DNA of 64,000 nucleotides from an uncultured Flavobacteriaceae bacterium (GTDB lineage Bacteria; Bacteroidota; Bacteroidia; Flavobacteriales; Flavobacteriaceae): contig CANKZQ010000002.1 in the NCBI GenBank assembly GCA_947488345.1, positions 310,001 to 374,000 of the forward strand. Reading direction: 5' to 3'. The notes beneath the pieces are model-generated. The model was not told the origin of the DNA. It ran no database searches and saw only the letters and a list, made by a program, of their open reading frames with translations. The position numbers and the translations under genes are program-made. Positions 53,930 to 61,365 of the stretch are shown piece by piece. Numbering within the stretch: position 1 is the stretch's first letter; each line of letters begins with the position of its first letter.

Positions 53930-54343
53930 CTACTTTATGATTAACTTATTGATGCTCCAATAATCGAGTAACATTTCCATTTTAAGAACATATTCCTCAT
54001 ATTTTAACGGTTTTATAATATAACCAGCGATACCCAATTCATAGCAACGTTTTAAGTCTTTATAGTTACTTGATGTGGTTAAAACAACTACTGGTATATA
54101 TTGTAACTCCTTATTATTTTTTAACTCGGCAAGAAATTCGATACCATTAACTTTTGGCATATTTAAATCGAGTAAGATAATACTTGGCAATTTGTCTTTT
54201 TCAGTCAATATCTGCTGTGCTTCTTCACCATTGTTTGCCTCAATTACCTCATGATTAACTTCAAATTTTGACAATACTCGTTTGAACTTCATCACCTCAA
54301 TTGCATCATCTTCAATTAATAATATTTTCAACGGTGTTAACAT
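53930..54343 (-). CDS. Stand-alone response regulator receiver
   Basis: A 137-residue single-domain receiver, similar in layout to Rcp1 of cyanobacterial phytochromes. It has the acidic pair EDD (residues 11-13), phospho-acceptor Asp59 in PSIILLDLNMPKVNGIEF, Thr in VVVLTTSSNYKD and Lys in GYIIKPLKYEEY. It has no output domain, so it works through protein contacts or as a phosphate sink. It is the first gene after a 138-bp gap that holds operator site 3 and a -7-like box. Confidence 0.93.
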   Translation of the reverse strand: MLTPLKILLIEDDAIEVMKFKRVLSKFEVNHEVIEANNGEEAQQILTEKDKLPSIILLDLNMPKVNGIEFLAELKNNKELQYIPVVVLTTSSNYKDLKRCYELGIAGYIIKPLKYEEYVLKMEMLLDYWSINKLIIK

Positions 54344-54366
54344 ATATAACTGTTTATCTTAACGTG

Positions 54367-54452
54367 TAAAATTAATAGAACAGTATAAAATATATAATGA
54401 ATATCGACAAAGCTACTTGATGCTTCGTTAAAACGTAGGAAAGTATCGGTGA
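54367..54452 (-). promoter_or_regulatory. Operator site 3 and internal promoter of the signalling operon
   Basis: Minus-strand repeats TCACCGATA (54452-54444), TTAACGAAG (54431-54423) and TTGTCGATA (54410-54402) again have exact 21-bp spacing. Twenty-seven bases below lies TAATTTTA (54374-54367), a one-mismatch -7 box. This would give receiver-PAS kinase-HPt-LytTR their own promoter under LytTR autocontrol. Confidence 0.68.
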
Positions 54453-54481
54453 ACGGTTTTTCAACAATCTTAAGGTAAAAA

Positions 54482-56014
54482 TTACTTCTCATAATAGGTA
54501 CTTACCACACTTATTAATTGATCTGGCGTATATGGTTTAGAGATAACTTCTAAAAAACCTAAATTTTTATAATTCTCAATATCCTCTTTATTGCTATTCG
54601 CCGTTAAGGCAATTATTGGTGTTGAACCATTAAATTCTGCAAATAGTTGTTTTTCTTGAATCAAATCTGAACCTGATTTATTGGGCATATTGATATCTAA
54701 CAATATAAGATCAAAGGTCTTATCCTGCAACGCTGACAAGGCTTCCATCCCATCATTCACCAAGGTCGTACTCGCACCTTCCTTCGATAATAAGTGTGCT
54801 ACAATAACGTGGTTCAATTCGTCGTCATCGGCATATAAAATCTCTGCTCCTTTTAAATCATGTTTGAACAACCTTGATTTTAAAAAATTGTTTGGTGCTA
54901 GATCTGAACTTGAAACTTTTCTAAATGGAATTTCAATATTAAATGAAGTTCCAATATTGACTTCGCTCTCGACAGTGATGTTTCCATTCATGGCCTCCAC
55001 CAATCGTTTCACAATGGACAGTCCTAATCCGGCTCCACCATAAACGCGATTATCATTTAGTTCCACCTGTTCGTATTCATTAAACATTCTATTGACTTGC
55101 TCAGTGGTCATTCCGCGCCCTGTATCTTTCAGGTTTAATGCTATGGTTACCGATTCATCTGTTTCAGACGTTGGACTTACCGTTAGTTTTATACTTCCTT
55201 TTTTTGTGAATTTGTATGCATTACTAATGAGATTCGACAATATTTGTGTTAATCGCACAGCGTCTGCTAAAACCTCTGATGGAATTTTTTCTGATATAGT
55301 ACATTCTAAAGGAACACCACTTCCCTTATGCTGTAATTCAAAATCTTGAACGCACATTTGCACCGTTTCCTTTATAGATATAGGTTCAATTACTAGTTCA
55401 AGTTTCCCTGCTTCAATTCGTGAGATATCTAAAATATCATTAACAATCACTTTTAAATTGTTTCCGGCCATCAACAGCGATTTCACATATCCTAATGCAG
55501 AAGGACAATTAGATTCGGTAGCGATCATATTCGCATAACCCAAAATGGCATTTAGGGGGTTCCTAACTTCGTGACTCATCATGGCTAGAAAACGTGACTT
55601 CTCTTCGGTAGCCTTTTCTGCAACTTTACGGAGTTCTGCGAGTTCTTTGTTTTGGCGGTCAATTTGATGTTTAACGATAGAAATTTCATTTCTATTTTGA
55701 TTTAACTCTCGTACGTACTTATAAACATTTGTGCGATTTATAATCAAAACAGCAATAGAATCTGCAGTCTTTAACAATTCTACATCGACATTATATTCTT
55801 CATTACCTGAATTAATGAGCATCCCATCCATTGAGAAAGATTCTTGAGAAGGCAAACTATCAAGTGTAGATTCTAAAAAAGGACATGTAGCATAAATAGA
55901 AGTTCCTTCTATAAATTCCGATAAGGCAAAAAAACCCGCTTCGATTTCAATAATTTGGCCTGAAAAGTCGACGATAATCTGTATGAATCTATCTTGAATC
56001 GTAGCTGGTAGCAC
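54482..56014 (-). CDS. Soluble hybrid sensor histidine kinase with receiver
   Basis: A 510-residue cytoplasmic hybrid kinase starting at GTG. The N-terminal 115 residues are PAS-like (FIQIIVDFSGQIIEIEAGF). A short coiled coil leads to HisKA with H148 (MMSHEVRNPLNAILGYANMI), HATPase (about 255-370, NLISNAYKFTKKGSI, DTGRGMT, GAGLGLSIVKRLVEAM) and a receiver (about 388-508) with phospho-acceptor Asp near residue 438 (DLILLDINMPNKSGSDL). No membrane segment or recognisable ligand domain is present. Six base pairs after the GTPase gene, it may take its input from that module. Confidence 0.95.
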   Translation of the reverse strand: MLPATIQDRFIQIIVDFSGQIIEIEAGFFALSEFIEGTSIYATCPFLESTLDSLPSQESFSMDGMLINSGNEEYNVDVELLKTADSIAVLIINRTNVYKYVRELNQNRNEISIVKHQIDRQNKELAELRKVAEKATEEKSRFLAMMSHEVRNPLNAILGYANMIATESNCPSALGYVKSLLMAGNNLKVIVNDILDISRIEAGKLELVIEPISIKETVQMCVQDFELQHKGSGVPLECTISEKIPSEVLADAVRLTQILSNLISNAYKFTKKGSIKLTVSPTSETDESVTIALNLKDTGRGMTTEQVNRMFNEYEQVELNDNRVYGGAGLGLSIVKRLVEAMNGNITVESEVNIGTSFNIEIPFRKVSSSDLAPNNFLKSRLFKHDLKGAEILYADDDELNHVIVAHLLSKEGASTTLVNDGMEALSALQDKTFDLILLDINMPNKSGSDLIQEKQLFAEFNGSTPIIALTANSNKEDIENYKNLGFLEVISKPYTPDQLISVVSTYYEK

Positions 56015-56020
56015 AGAAGT

Positions 56021-56506
56021 TTATTTTAATGATTGTTCACCTAATAATGTAAAAGCGTCTTCTACAAATTCATCTTCCTTAGCACTCGTTACAAAGTCAA
56101 CGGTAACCTCAACACTTTTTAGCACTTTATCTAACGCAGCATCGTCCAATAAATCTTTTTTATTACCAATAACGGTAATATCTTTTAGCCCAGACAGCTC
56201 TCTAACTCCATCAATGTATTTGTTTATATCTACATAAGTCTCTTCTCTACTAACATCGAATACAAACATAGCCGCACTGGCCCCCAAAAAGTAAGCCTTT
56301 GGTACTTTCTCATCATTTTGTGTGCCGGCAACATCCCAAATTAATAATTTCAATGGTTGGTTGTTGATTAGAACTTCTTTCGTACTCACCCGAACACCAA
56401 TGGTACTAATATAGTCTTCGGAAAATTCATTATTCACAAATCTTCTGATTAAAGAAGTCTTGCCGACGCCAAAATTACCAACGAGTAATACTTTTTTTGC
56501 AATCAT
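56021..56506 (-). CDS. Ras-like small GTPase
   Basis: A 161-residue Ras-superfamily GTPase. G1 is GNFGVGKTS (10-18). A switch I Thr lies in DYISTIGV, G3 is WDVAGTQ (D58), G4 is NKKD (115-118) and G5 is TSAK (140-143). G3 departs from DTAGQE: Thr follows Gly and Gln comes one place later, which may alter intrinsic hydrolysis. There is no lipidation motif. It resembles the bacterial Rup/MglA-type small GTPases described in surveys of prokaryotic Ras proteins. It is encoded 17 bp after the roadblock/longin-like gene, a likely regulator. Confidence 0.9.
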   Translation of the reverse strand: MIAKKVLLVGNFGVGKTSLIRRFVNNEFSEDYISTIGVRVSTKEVLINNQPLKLLIWDVAGTQNDEKVPKAYFLGASAAMFVFDVSREETYVDINKYIDGVRELSGLKDITVIGNKKDLLDDAALDKVLKSVEVTVDFVTSAKEDEFVEDAFTLLGEQSLK

Positions 56507-56523
56507 ATAGTTTGGGGATGAAA

Positions 56524-57345
56524 TTACTGTTCTATATCTTCATTGATTAAATAGGTAACAATCGCTTTATTAAGTTTGGATTCATTTTCTAAATACGATC
56601 TATCGCCTAAAATAACTTCAGCAAAATTATTGATATTTGTAGTAAGTTGTTCTTTAAAATCAGTGGTTTGCACGCCAGAGATCGCCATGGCTATATATAT
56701 GGTATTAAAATTATGCAATGCAATATGAAATGTTTCAAATTTAATATCCTCTAAATCTTGTCCTTCTTTTGCAAAAGCATCTTCGGCAAAAGATTTAATC
56801 GCCGTTAACATGCCCGACACCATATCTTTATTCGCAATATTTCCGGTAGAATGATTACCTAATAAAATTCCAGAGTTTTTTTCGATGATAAAAATCTCTT
56901 CCAATGCAGGTTTAAAGGCATCTTGCAATGCTGCATCGCCTTCACTAACACCACTCACCTTTCTTTTAAAATACTCTTTAAACGAAAAGGTTCGTTTTAC
57001 ACTTTGATTAATACTGTCAGATAGTTTTTTTATTTCGGCGACAATCGCCTTCTTAATAAGTTTACCCATGATAGGATACAAAGCGTCTACAACTTCATCT
57101 TGAGAATCTCGAATCTGAGTTTTAATCGTTTGTGTTATGGTATCACCAAAATATGTTGGGAAGTTTTCACGTAAATCTTCAATTTTCTCGTCGATCAGTG
57201 GGTCTACACGGGAAGCTACTTTTTCGCGCATGACAATTTCGTCACTCAGCGCGTTGAACTTCTCTCTATCATCTTCTAGAAGTAATTCTCTAAGCAACTC
57301 AAAACGGTCATCTCCTTTTGGATTATCTTGAGGTGATTTTTTCAT
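56524..57345 (-). CDS. Roadblock/longin-like protein, probable GTPase partner
   Basis: A 273-residue cytoplasmic protein. The helical N-terminal half (FELLRELLLEDDREKFNALS, VVDALYPIMGKLIKKAIVAEI) matches the N-terminal region I remember from OmpA-type proteins of Cyanobacteria and Proteobacteria, here without the OmpA domain. The second half (about 165-260; EIFIIEKNSGILLGNHSTG, DMVSGMLTAIKSFAEDAF) has the strand-helix pattern of roadblock/longin domains such as MglB, which regulate small GTPases. The start abuts the stop of the coiled-coil gene. The domain call is by pattern only. Confidence 0.72.
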   Translation of the reverse strand: MKKSPQDNPKGDDRFELLRELLLEDDREKFNALSDEIVMREKVASRVDPLIDEKIEDLRENFPTYFGDTITQTIKTQIRDSQDEVVDALYPIMGKLIKKAIVAEIKKLSDSINQSVKRTFSFKEYFKRKVSGVSEGDAALQDAFKPALEEIFIIEKNSGILLGNHSTGNIANKDMVSGMLTAIKSFAEDAFAKEGQDLEDIKFETFHIALHNFNTIYIAMAISGVQTTDFKEQLTTNINNFAEVILGDRSYLENESKLNKAIVTYLINEDIEQ

Positions 57346-57705
57346 CTATCCTTGCAGCATCGTAGCAATCTTCTCCAGCGCCTTTCCTAATTTTTTTCTA
57401 TCTGCTTTGCCCTCGTCTAATTGCGTCATTTTTTTCTCAAATGTCTCAATCATTTTTTGCATCGCCATTTCATTTGACTTTTGAAGTTTCTCTATTTTAT
57501 TTTCAAGGCTCGAAGCTAAATTTACTAAGTTTTTATCGGTGTCTTCTTTAAGTGCAGAAATTTGATTTGAGACTTCGGTAAAGTCCTTATCGTATTGCTG
57601 CATGTTCTCACCGAAAATTAAGTCTCTTACCGCTGCTAACCTATTTTCAGCAGCACTATTTGAAGCACCACTATTTGCGATATCTTCATTCTTGTGTTTG
57701 GCCAT
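57346..57705 (-). CDS. Coiled-coil protein, first gene of the GTPase-phosphorelay operon
   Basis: A 119-residue soluble protein. It starts with a block RLAAVRDLIFGENMQQYDKDF, followed by a long coiled coil (about residues 40-100) and the ending KADRKKLGKALEKIATMLQG. Proteins of this layout are found beside the roadblock-like protein in other phyla, where they are often misnamed. Likely a scaffold for the module. The promoter is TATATTTG at 57829-57822, giving a leader of about 110 nt. Confidence 0.75.
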   Translation of the reverse strand: MAKHKNEDIANSGASNSAAENRLAAVRDLIFGENMQQYDKDFTEVSNQISALKEDTDKNLVNLASSLENKIEKLQKSNEMAMQKMIETFEKKMTQLDEGKADRKKLGKALEKIATMLQG

Positions 57706-57821
57706 TTTAAAATGTTTGTGGGTTCCTATTAATTATTAAATAACGTAAAAATCAACTTTTAGTATTGTTTTTAATTCAAAAAACACCCCAAAGCAGATAC
57801 ATTTTTAACATCTCCTTTGAA

Positions 57822-57829
57822 CAAATATA
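57822..57829 (-). promoter_or_regulatory. -7 promoter box of the GTPase-phosphorelay operon
   Basis: On the minus strand TATATTTG, exact match. No 21-bp-period repeats are found upstream, so the first half of the operon seems not to be under the LytTR-type operator. The 424-bp gap to tRNA-Arg otherwise holds only the tRNA-side TATATTTG at 58019-58026 on the plus strand. Confidence 0.6.
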
Positions 57830-58129
57830 GATAAAAAAACGCATCTGAAGTCTCAAAACCACATAACACACTGCTTTAAAAGCCTTTATCTTTTATGTTT
57901 TTGAGAAAAAGTAATAGAAGTAACGGGTGTGTTTATTCTTCAATCTAATTGATTTATAAAGTTGATGTAGAAATACTAAAAAAAAGTCATTTTATGTATC
58001 TCATTTTATCAAAAATTGTATATTTGCCAACCTTAAAAAGGGAAAATAAAACAAACGTTCTTATCAAACATATATCATTGTTTAAAAGCCAGCTTAAAGC
58101 ATTGATAAAAATATACTAATTCAAATACT

Positions 58130-58203
58130 GGTCGCGTAGCTCAGCTGGATAGAGCATCTGCCTTCTAAGCAGACGGTCATAGGTTCGAATCCTATCGCGA
58201 TCA
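58130..58203 (+). tRNA. tRNA-Arg (TCT)
   Basis: A 74-nt cloverleaf: acceptor GGTCGCG pairs with CGCGATC (one G-U pair), D arm GCTCAGCTGGATAGAGC, anticodon loop CTTCTAA (TCT), T arm ATAGGTTCGAATCCTAT, discriminator A. CCA is not encoded. A terminator follows (58211-58246). Confidence 0.97.
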
Positions 58204-58210
58204 CAGATAT

Positions 58211-58246
58211 AAAGCCTCAAAAGTAATTTCTTTTGAGGTTTTCTGT
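58211..58246 (+). terminator. Terminator after tRNA-Arg
   Basis: Stem CCTCAAAAG / CTTTTGAGG followed by TTTTCTG. Confidence 0.75.
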
Positions 58247-58344
58247 TTTAAGTAAGACAAGACTTATATTCTTATCACAAAAAAAACCTAAAGCTTACAC
58301 CTTAGATTTTTTATTACAGTTTAGCGAGTTGTATGATGAACTGA

Positions 58345-58929
58345 CTAGTTTGTCAAAATCAGATTATTCTCGTTAATTATTTTTCTCATATTAATTAAAG
58401 CATACCGCATTCTACCCAATGAAGTATTGATACTTGACCCGGTGTTTTCTGCTATTTCTTTAAAGCTCATATCTCTATAAATTCGCATATTTAACACTTC
58501 TTTTTGCTCATTAGGCAATGCTTCCATTACCTTTCGAACGTCACAATGAATTTGCTCTTTTATTGTTTGCTTTTCGGCGTTCAACGAAGTATCACTAATG
58601 ACCGAGAAAATATCAAAATCATCGGTATTCTTAAATAGTGGTTTTCTACTTGCCTTTCTGAAATGATCCATAGTTAAATTATGCGCAATACGCATTGCCC
58701 AAGAAATAAACCTGCCCTCTTCGTTGTATCTGCCTGCTTTTAAAGTGGTTATTATTTTTATAAATGTATCTTGAAAAATGTCTTCAGTTGTTTCTCTATC
58801 TAGCACTTTAGAATAGATTAAGCTGTAAATTCTTTGTTTGTGACGGCGAATTAAAACCTCTAATGATTTTTCATTCCCGTTAATGTAGTTGGCGACTAGA
58901 ACATTGTCCTCCAGTTTTTGATTTTGCAT
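58345..58929 (-). CDS. ECF-type RNA polymerase sigma factor
   Basis: A 194-residue sigma-70 family factor from the ATG at 58929 (MQNQKLEDN). Region 2 is about residues 20-90 (VLIRRHKQRIYSLIYSKV, DIFQDTFIKIITTL, GRFISWAMRIAHNLTMDHFRK). Region 4 is about 130-185 (LPNEQKEVLNMRIYRDMSFKEIAENTGSSINTSLGRMRYAL). No anti-sigma gene is adjacent, so control may be at transcription. The promoter carries operator site 4. The three genes upstream share ECF-like promoters it may recognise. Confidence 0.93.
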   Translation of the reverse strand: MQNQKLEDNVLVANYINGNEKSLEVLIRRHKQRIYSLIYSKVLDRETTEDIFQDTFIKIITTLKAGRYNEEGRFISWAMRIAHNLTMDHFRKASRKPLFKNTDDFDIFSVISDTSLNAEKQTIKEQIHCDVRKVMEALPNEQKEVLNMRIYRDMSFKEIAENTGSSINTSLGRMRYALINMRKIINENNLILTN

Positions 58930-58993
58930 AATTCCCTTATTAATATTAATTCGATGTAATTCACTAAACACTCCTCGGTTAGTGATTCAATTA

Positions 58994-59079
58994 CAAAGTT
59001 ATCTTAGTTATTGCATGAAATGTCTCTTTTTCGATAGGACCAATAAAAGTATCGATGAATGGAAACTTAATATCGATGT
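58994..59079 (-). promoter_or_regulatory. Sigma factor promoter with operator site 4
   Basis: Minus-strand repeats ACATCGATA (59079-59071), TCATCGATA (59058-59050) and CTATCGAAA (59037-59029), exactly 21 bp apart. Twenty-seven bases below is TAACTTTG (59001-58994), an exact -7 box. The leader is about 58 nt. Confidence 0.74.
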
Positions 59080-59104
59080 TTCGTTTATATGCCATAAGTT
59101 CAAA

Positions 59105-59135
59105 AGAGAAACCCCGCCTAAAGGCAAGGTTTTTA
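59105..59135 (-). terminator. Terminator of DUF2911 gene 2
   Basis: Stem AAACCCCGCC / GGCAAGGTTT (two G-U pairs on the transcript) with a 4-nt loop, followed on the minus strand by TCTCTTTTG. Confidence 0.65.
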
Positions 59136-59159
59136 CTCATTAATTCAAACAATTTAAAT

Positions 59160-59765
59160 TCAATTTTGATGTGTTTTTTTAGGCTTGTACAAACCTGCAT
59201 AGTATTCTTGCTCATTAAAATCTAACATAACCTTCGCTCGAGTACTTCCCCATCCGAATACCATTGAAATATTATTCTTTGCCACTTTCTTAAAACCTAT
59301 AGAAAAGGTAGCTATCTTTTCTGCTTTGCTAACAGGTACCAAAACGCGTGCAACGTCAAAAACGCTACTATATTGATGCGCTCCAAATACATCGGTATTA
59401 CTACTTAAAATTATTTCCCATTGATTTTCATTAGGGATTGTATAAAGAACATAAGTACCGGCACTCACTAATTTGTCACCGAACATAACATCTTTGTATA
59501 TTTTTATCTCAGTTGCTTCATTTGCCCCTGTTCTCCACACTTCATTAAATGGAACTTCCGAACCAAAAACTTCAGTATCTTTTGTATGAGTAGGTCTACC
59601 ATACAATACCTTTACTAAAGGCGTAGTTACCTTTGAAGTTCTGTAATAGGCAATATCATGAGGGGTGTCATCTAACGCTTTGAACCTTTGAGCGGTAGAA
59701 GATAGCGTATACAATACAGCCGCTACTAAAATGATAATTAATCTAACATCGAATGATCTTTTCAT
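59160..59765 (-). CDS. Secreted DUF2911 family protein, paralogue 2
   Basis: A 201-residue exported protein with an N-terminal signal segment (RLIIILVAAVLYTLSSTAQ). It has PHDIAYYRTSKVTTPLVKVLYGRP, EVWRTGANEATEIKIYKDV, GTYVLYTIPNENQWEIILSSN and FGWGSTRAKV. It is about as similar to paralogue 1 as to paralogue 3 across the whole domain. The promoter has AGGA and TTGT boxes at the spacing shared with the next two genes, weaker than theirs. Confidence 0.9.
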   Translation of the reverse strand: MKRSFDVRLIIILVAAVLYTLSSTAQRFKALDDTPHDIAYYRTSKVTTPLVKVLYGRPTHTKDTEVFGSEVPFNEVWRTGANEATEIKIYKDVMFGDKLVSAGTYVLYTIPNENQWEIILSSNTDVFGAHQYSSVFDVARVLVPVSKAEKIATFSIGFKKVAKNNISMVFGWGSTRAKVMLDFNEQEYYAGLYKPKKTHQN

Positions 59766-59800
59766 AATTAAAGGTTTGAATTATTTCTTTGTCCTTTAAT

Positions 59801-59828
59801 ATGAAACAATTAAGATCAAAAAATTCCT
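59801..59828 (-). promoter_or_regulatory. ECF-like promoter of DUF2911 gene 2
   Basis: On the minus strand AGGA starts at 59828 and TTGT at 59809, 19 bases apart, the same spacing as at 60578/60559 and 61393/61374. The flanks are less conserved here (TTGTTTCATA). Confidence 0.45.
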
Positions 59829-59849
59829 ACCATAAATAATTATAAATAC

Positions 59850-59883
59850 AAAATGCTCAAACTAGTGAAAGTTTGAGCATTTT
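59850..59883 (-). terminator. Terminator of DUF2911 gene 3
   Basis: Stem AAAATGCTCAAACT / AGTTTGAGCATTTT. On the minus strand it is preceded by AGGGGAGTTA, similar to the sequence before the terminator at 60823-60855. Confidence 0.75.
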
Positions 59884-59906
59884 AACTCCCCTATTTATTT
59901 AGCGCA

Positions 59907-60515
59907 TTAATTCATTATTCTTTTCTTTGCTATAGCGTCATGTATTGATGCGTAGTCCTCATCTGTACTAAATCCTAATGGTACATGCACTCTTGTTGCA
60001 CCCCACCCTAGTGTCATTACAATTTTATTCCTTTCTTGTTTTCTAAAACTAATTGCAAATGTTTCTATATTCTCTCCTTTACGAACAGGTACTTTCATTC
60101 TTGCTATATCAAACATCGCATCATATTGGAAAGCTCCTATAACATCAGTATTGCTACTTATAATAACTTCCCATTCCTTTTTATTTGGAATTGTATATAA
60201 TACATATGTCCCTGCTTCTATAACTGTGTCTCCAAATACAACTTTATCATAGAATCTAATTTCAGTTGCCTCGTTAGCTCCTGTTCTCCACAATTCATTA
60301 AATGGAACTTCAGTACCAAAAACATCTTTATTACCATTGTTTGATGGTCTTCCATAAATAGCCTTTACCAATGGTTTTGTAATTCTCGTTTCTCTATAAT
60401 ACGCAATATCATGCGGTGCTTTATCTACTTTTACAGAACCTTGTGAAAACATTGTTGTAGTTGTCATTAAGGTCAAAATTATGATAATCGTGTTTGGGCT
60501 GATTAACTTTTTCAT
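59907..60515 (-). CDS. Secreted DUF2911 family protein, paralogue 3
   Basis: About 202 residues from the ATG at 60515 (MKKLISPNTIIIILTLMTTT, a signal peptide); an upstream in-frame ATG would add 11 residues within the leader. It has PHDIAYYRETRITKPLVKAIYGRP, ELWRTGANEATEIRFYDKV, GTYVLYTIPNKKEWEVIISSN and LGWGATRVHVPLGF. It is the third member of the DUF2911 set in this locus. It has its own promoter and terminator, so it is probably a single-gene unit. Confidence 0.9.
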   Translation of the reverse strand: MKKLISPNTIIIILTLMTTTTMFSQGSVKVDKAPHDIAYYRETRITKPLVKAIYGRPSNNGNKDVFGTEVPFNELWRTGANEATEIRFYDKVVFGDTVIEAGTYVLYTIPNKKEWEVIISSNTDVIGAFQYDAMFDIARMKVPVRKGENIETFAISFRKQERNKIVMTLGWGATRVHVPLGFSTDEDYASIHDAIAKKRIMN

Positions 60516-60550
60516 ATTGTAATTTTTATATAATACTTTCTCTTTCACTA

Positions 60551-60578
60551 TAAAGACAACTGCTTCTATAAATCTCCT
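60551..60578 (-). promoter_or_regulatory. ECF-like promoter of DUF2911 gene 3
   Basis: On the minus strand CAGGAGAT (AGGA starts at 60578), 12 bases, then TTGTCTTTA (TTGT starts at 60559), followed by TAGTGAAAGAGAAAG. The same blocks with the same spacing precede the gene at 61317. There is no TAnnTTTG box. This fits a -35/-10 pair of the GGA...GTC type used by ECF sigma factors. Confidence 0.6.
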
Positions 60579-60656
60579 GAAAAAAAATCAAAAAAATTAT
60601 TTAATTTCATTTAAATAACTAATAAACAGCGCTTTAAACATACTTTATTTAACCCC

Positions 60657-60670
60657 GAACTTATAAGTTC
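60657..60670. repeat. Perfect 14-bp palindrome
   Basis: GAACTTATAAGTTC in the 367-bp gap between DUF2911 gene 3 and the 133-residue protein gene. Apart from this palindrome, the promoter and the terminator, nothing else is evident in that gap. Confidence 0.5.
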
Positions 60671-60822
60671 ATTTTATATACTCTCCACTATACTTACGTT
60701 AAATACGAAGTAACATACAACCTTACAGATGTTTACTATTAAGAATTAGACTGGTATAACATGTTTAGTTTGTTTTTACAGACCTCATATGCGTGAAAAA
60801 ACAGCTTTCCTTTTATACGATA

Positions 60823-60855
60823 AAATGCCTTAACCGAAGATCGGTTAAGGCATTT
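60823..60855 (-). terminator. Terminator of the 133-residue secreted protein gene
   Basis: Stem AAATGCCTTAACCGA / TCGGTTAAGGCATTT with a 3-base loop. On the minus strand it is preceded by ATAGCAAAAAGGGGAATTA. Confidence 0.8.
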
Positions 60856-60915
60856 CGTAATTCCCCTTTTTGCTATAATTTATTCTAGGTAATGCTTTAT
60901 TGCTATTTAATTTTA

Positions 60916-61317
60916 TTACTCATTCATTGCTACACCATCTTCCCTCAAAGACGCCGCCAATCTTCGTGATGCGGATACTTTAATCTTAGAAGTTATAACA
61001 AAGTTAGATGTATATAAACGAATATTATAAGTTCCCTCAATTACTTTAGATTTATCTATCTGGCATTTTTTACCATTATTTTTTGCAGAAAAAATTGGTT
61101 CATTTGTTTTTGAATCCAGTAATTGATATTTATAAAAAGAGTTTGCAGCTTCTAGTTTAATGCTTTCATCATTGCTATTATCAAAAACAGTTAGGGCCAC
61201 AGTGCCATCAGGAGCCATTGTAACATATTTTAAAATTTTTGGAATGCTTGAATTGGTTTGTGCAAAAGTTGCTATTGTTATAAAACTTATGATAATGGTT
61301 AGGAATAATTTTCTCAT
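60916..61317 (-). CDS. Small secreted protein of unknown function
   Basis: A 133-residue exported protein with signal peptide MRKLFLTIIISFITIATFAQ. The mature domain is a short beta-sandwich (AVALTVFDNSNDESIKL-like, YKYQLLDSKTNEPIFSAKN, GTYNIRLYTSNFVITSKIKVS). Its last 70 residues resemble a type IX secretion C-terminal domain (the GTYNIRLYT...SKIKV layout), but a longer tail (ASRRLAASLREDGVAMNE) follows. Its promoter is nearly identical to that of DUF2911 gene 3, suggesting co-regulation. Confidence 0.75.
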   Translation of the reverse strand: MRKLFLTIIISFITIATFAQTNSSIPKILKYVTMAPDGTVALTVFDNSNDESIKLEAANSFYKYQLLDSKTNEPIFSAKNNGKKCQIDKSKVIEGTYNIRLYTSNFVITSKIKVSASRRLAASLREDGVAMNE

Positions 61318-61365
61318 CGCAATTTATTTTTTTCGGGATTATTATAATTTCTTTCTCTTTCACTG

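Noticed and set aside
57706-58129. LytTR-type operator upstream of the GTPase operon
   Set aside because: I searched this gap for CGA-centred nonamers at 21-bp spacing and found none; only a standard -7 box is present.
58991-59215. 74-codon minus-strand frame between the sigma factor and DUF2911 genes
   Set aside because: It runs across the DUF2911 terminator, operator site 4 and the sigma promoter, and overlaps the end of the DUF2911 gene; no recognisable protein pattern.
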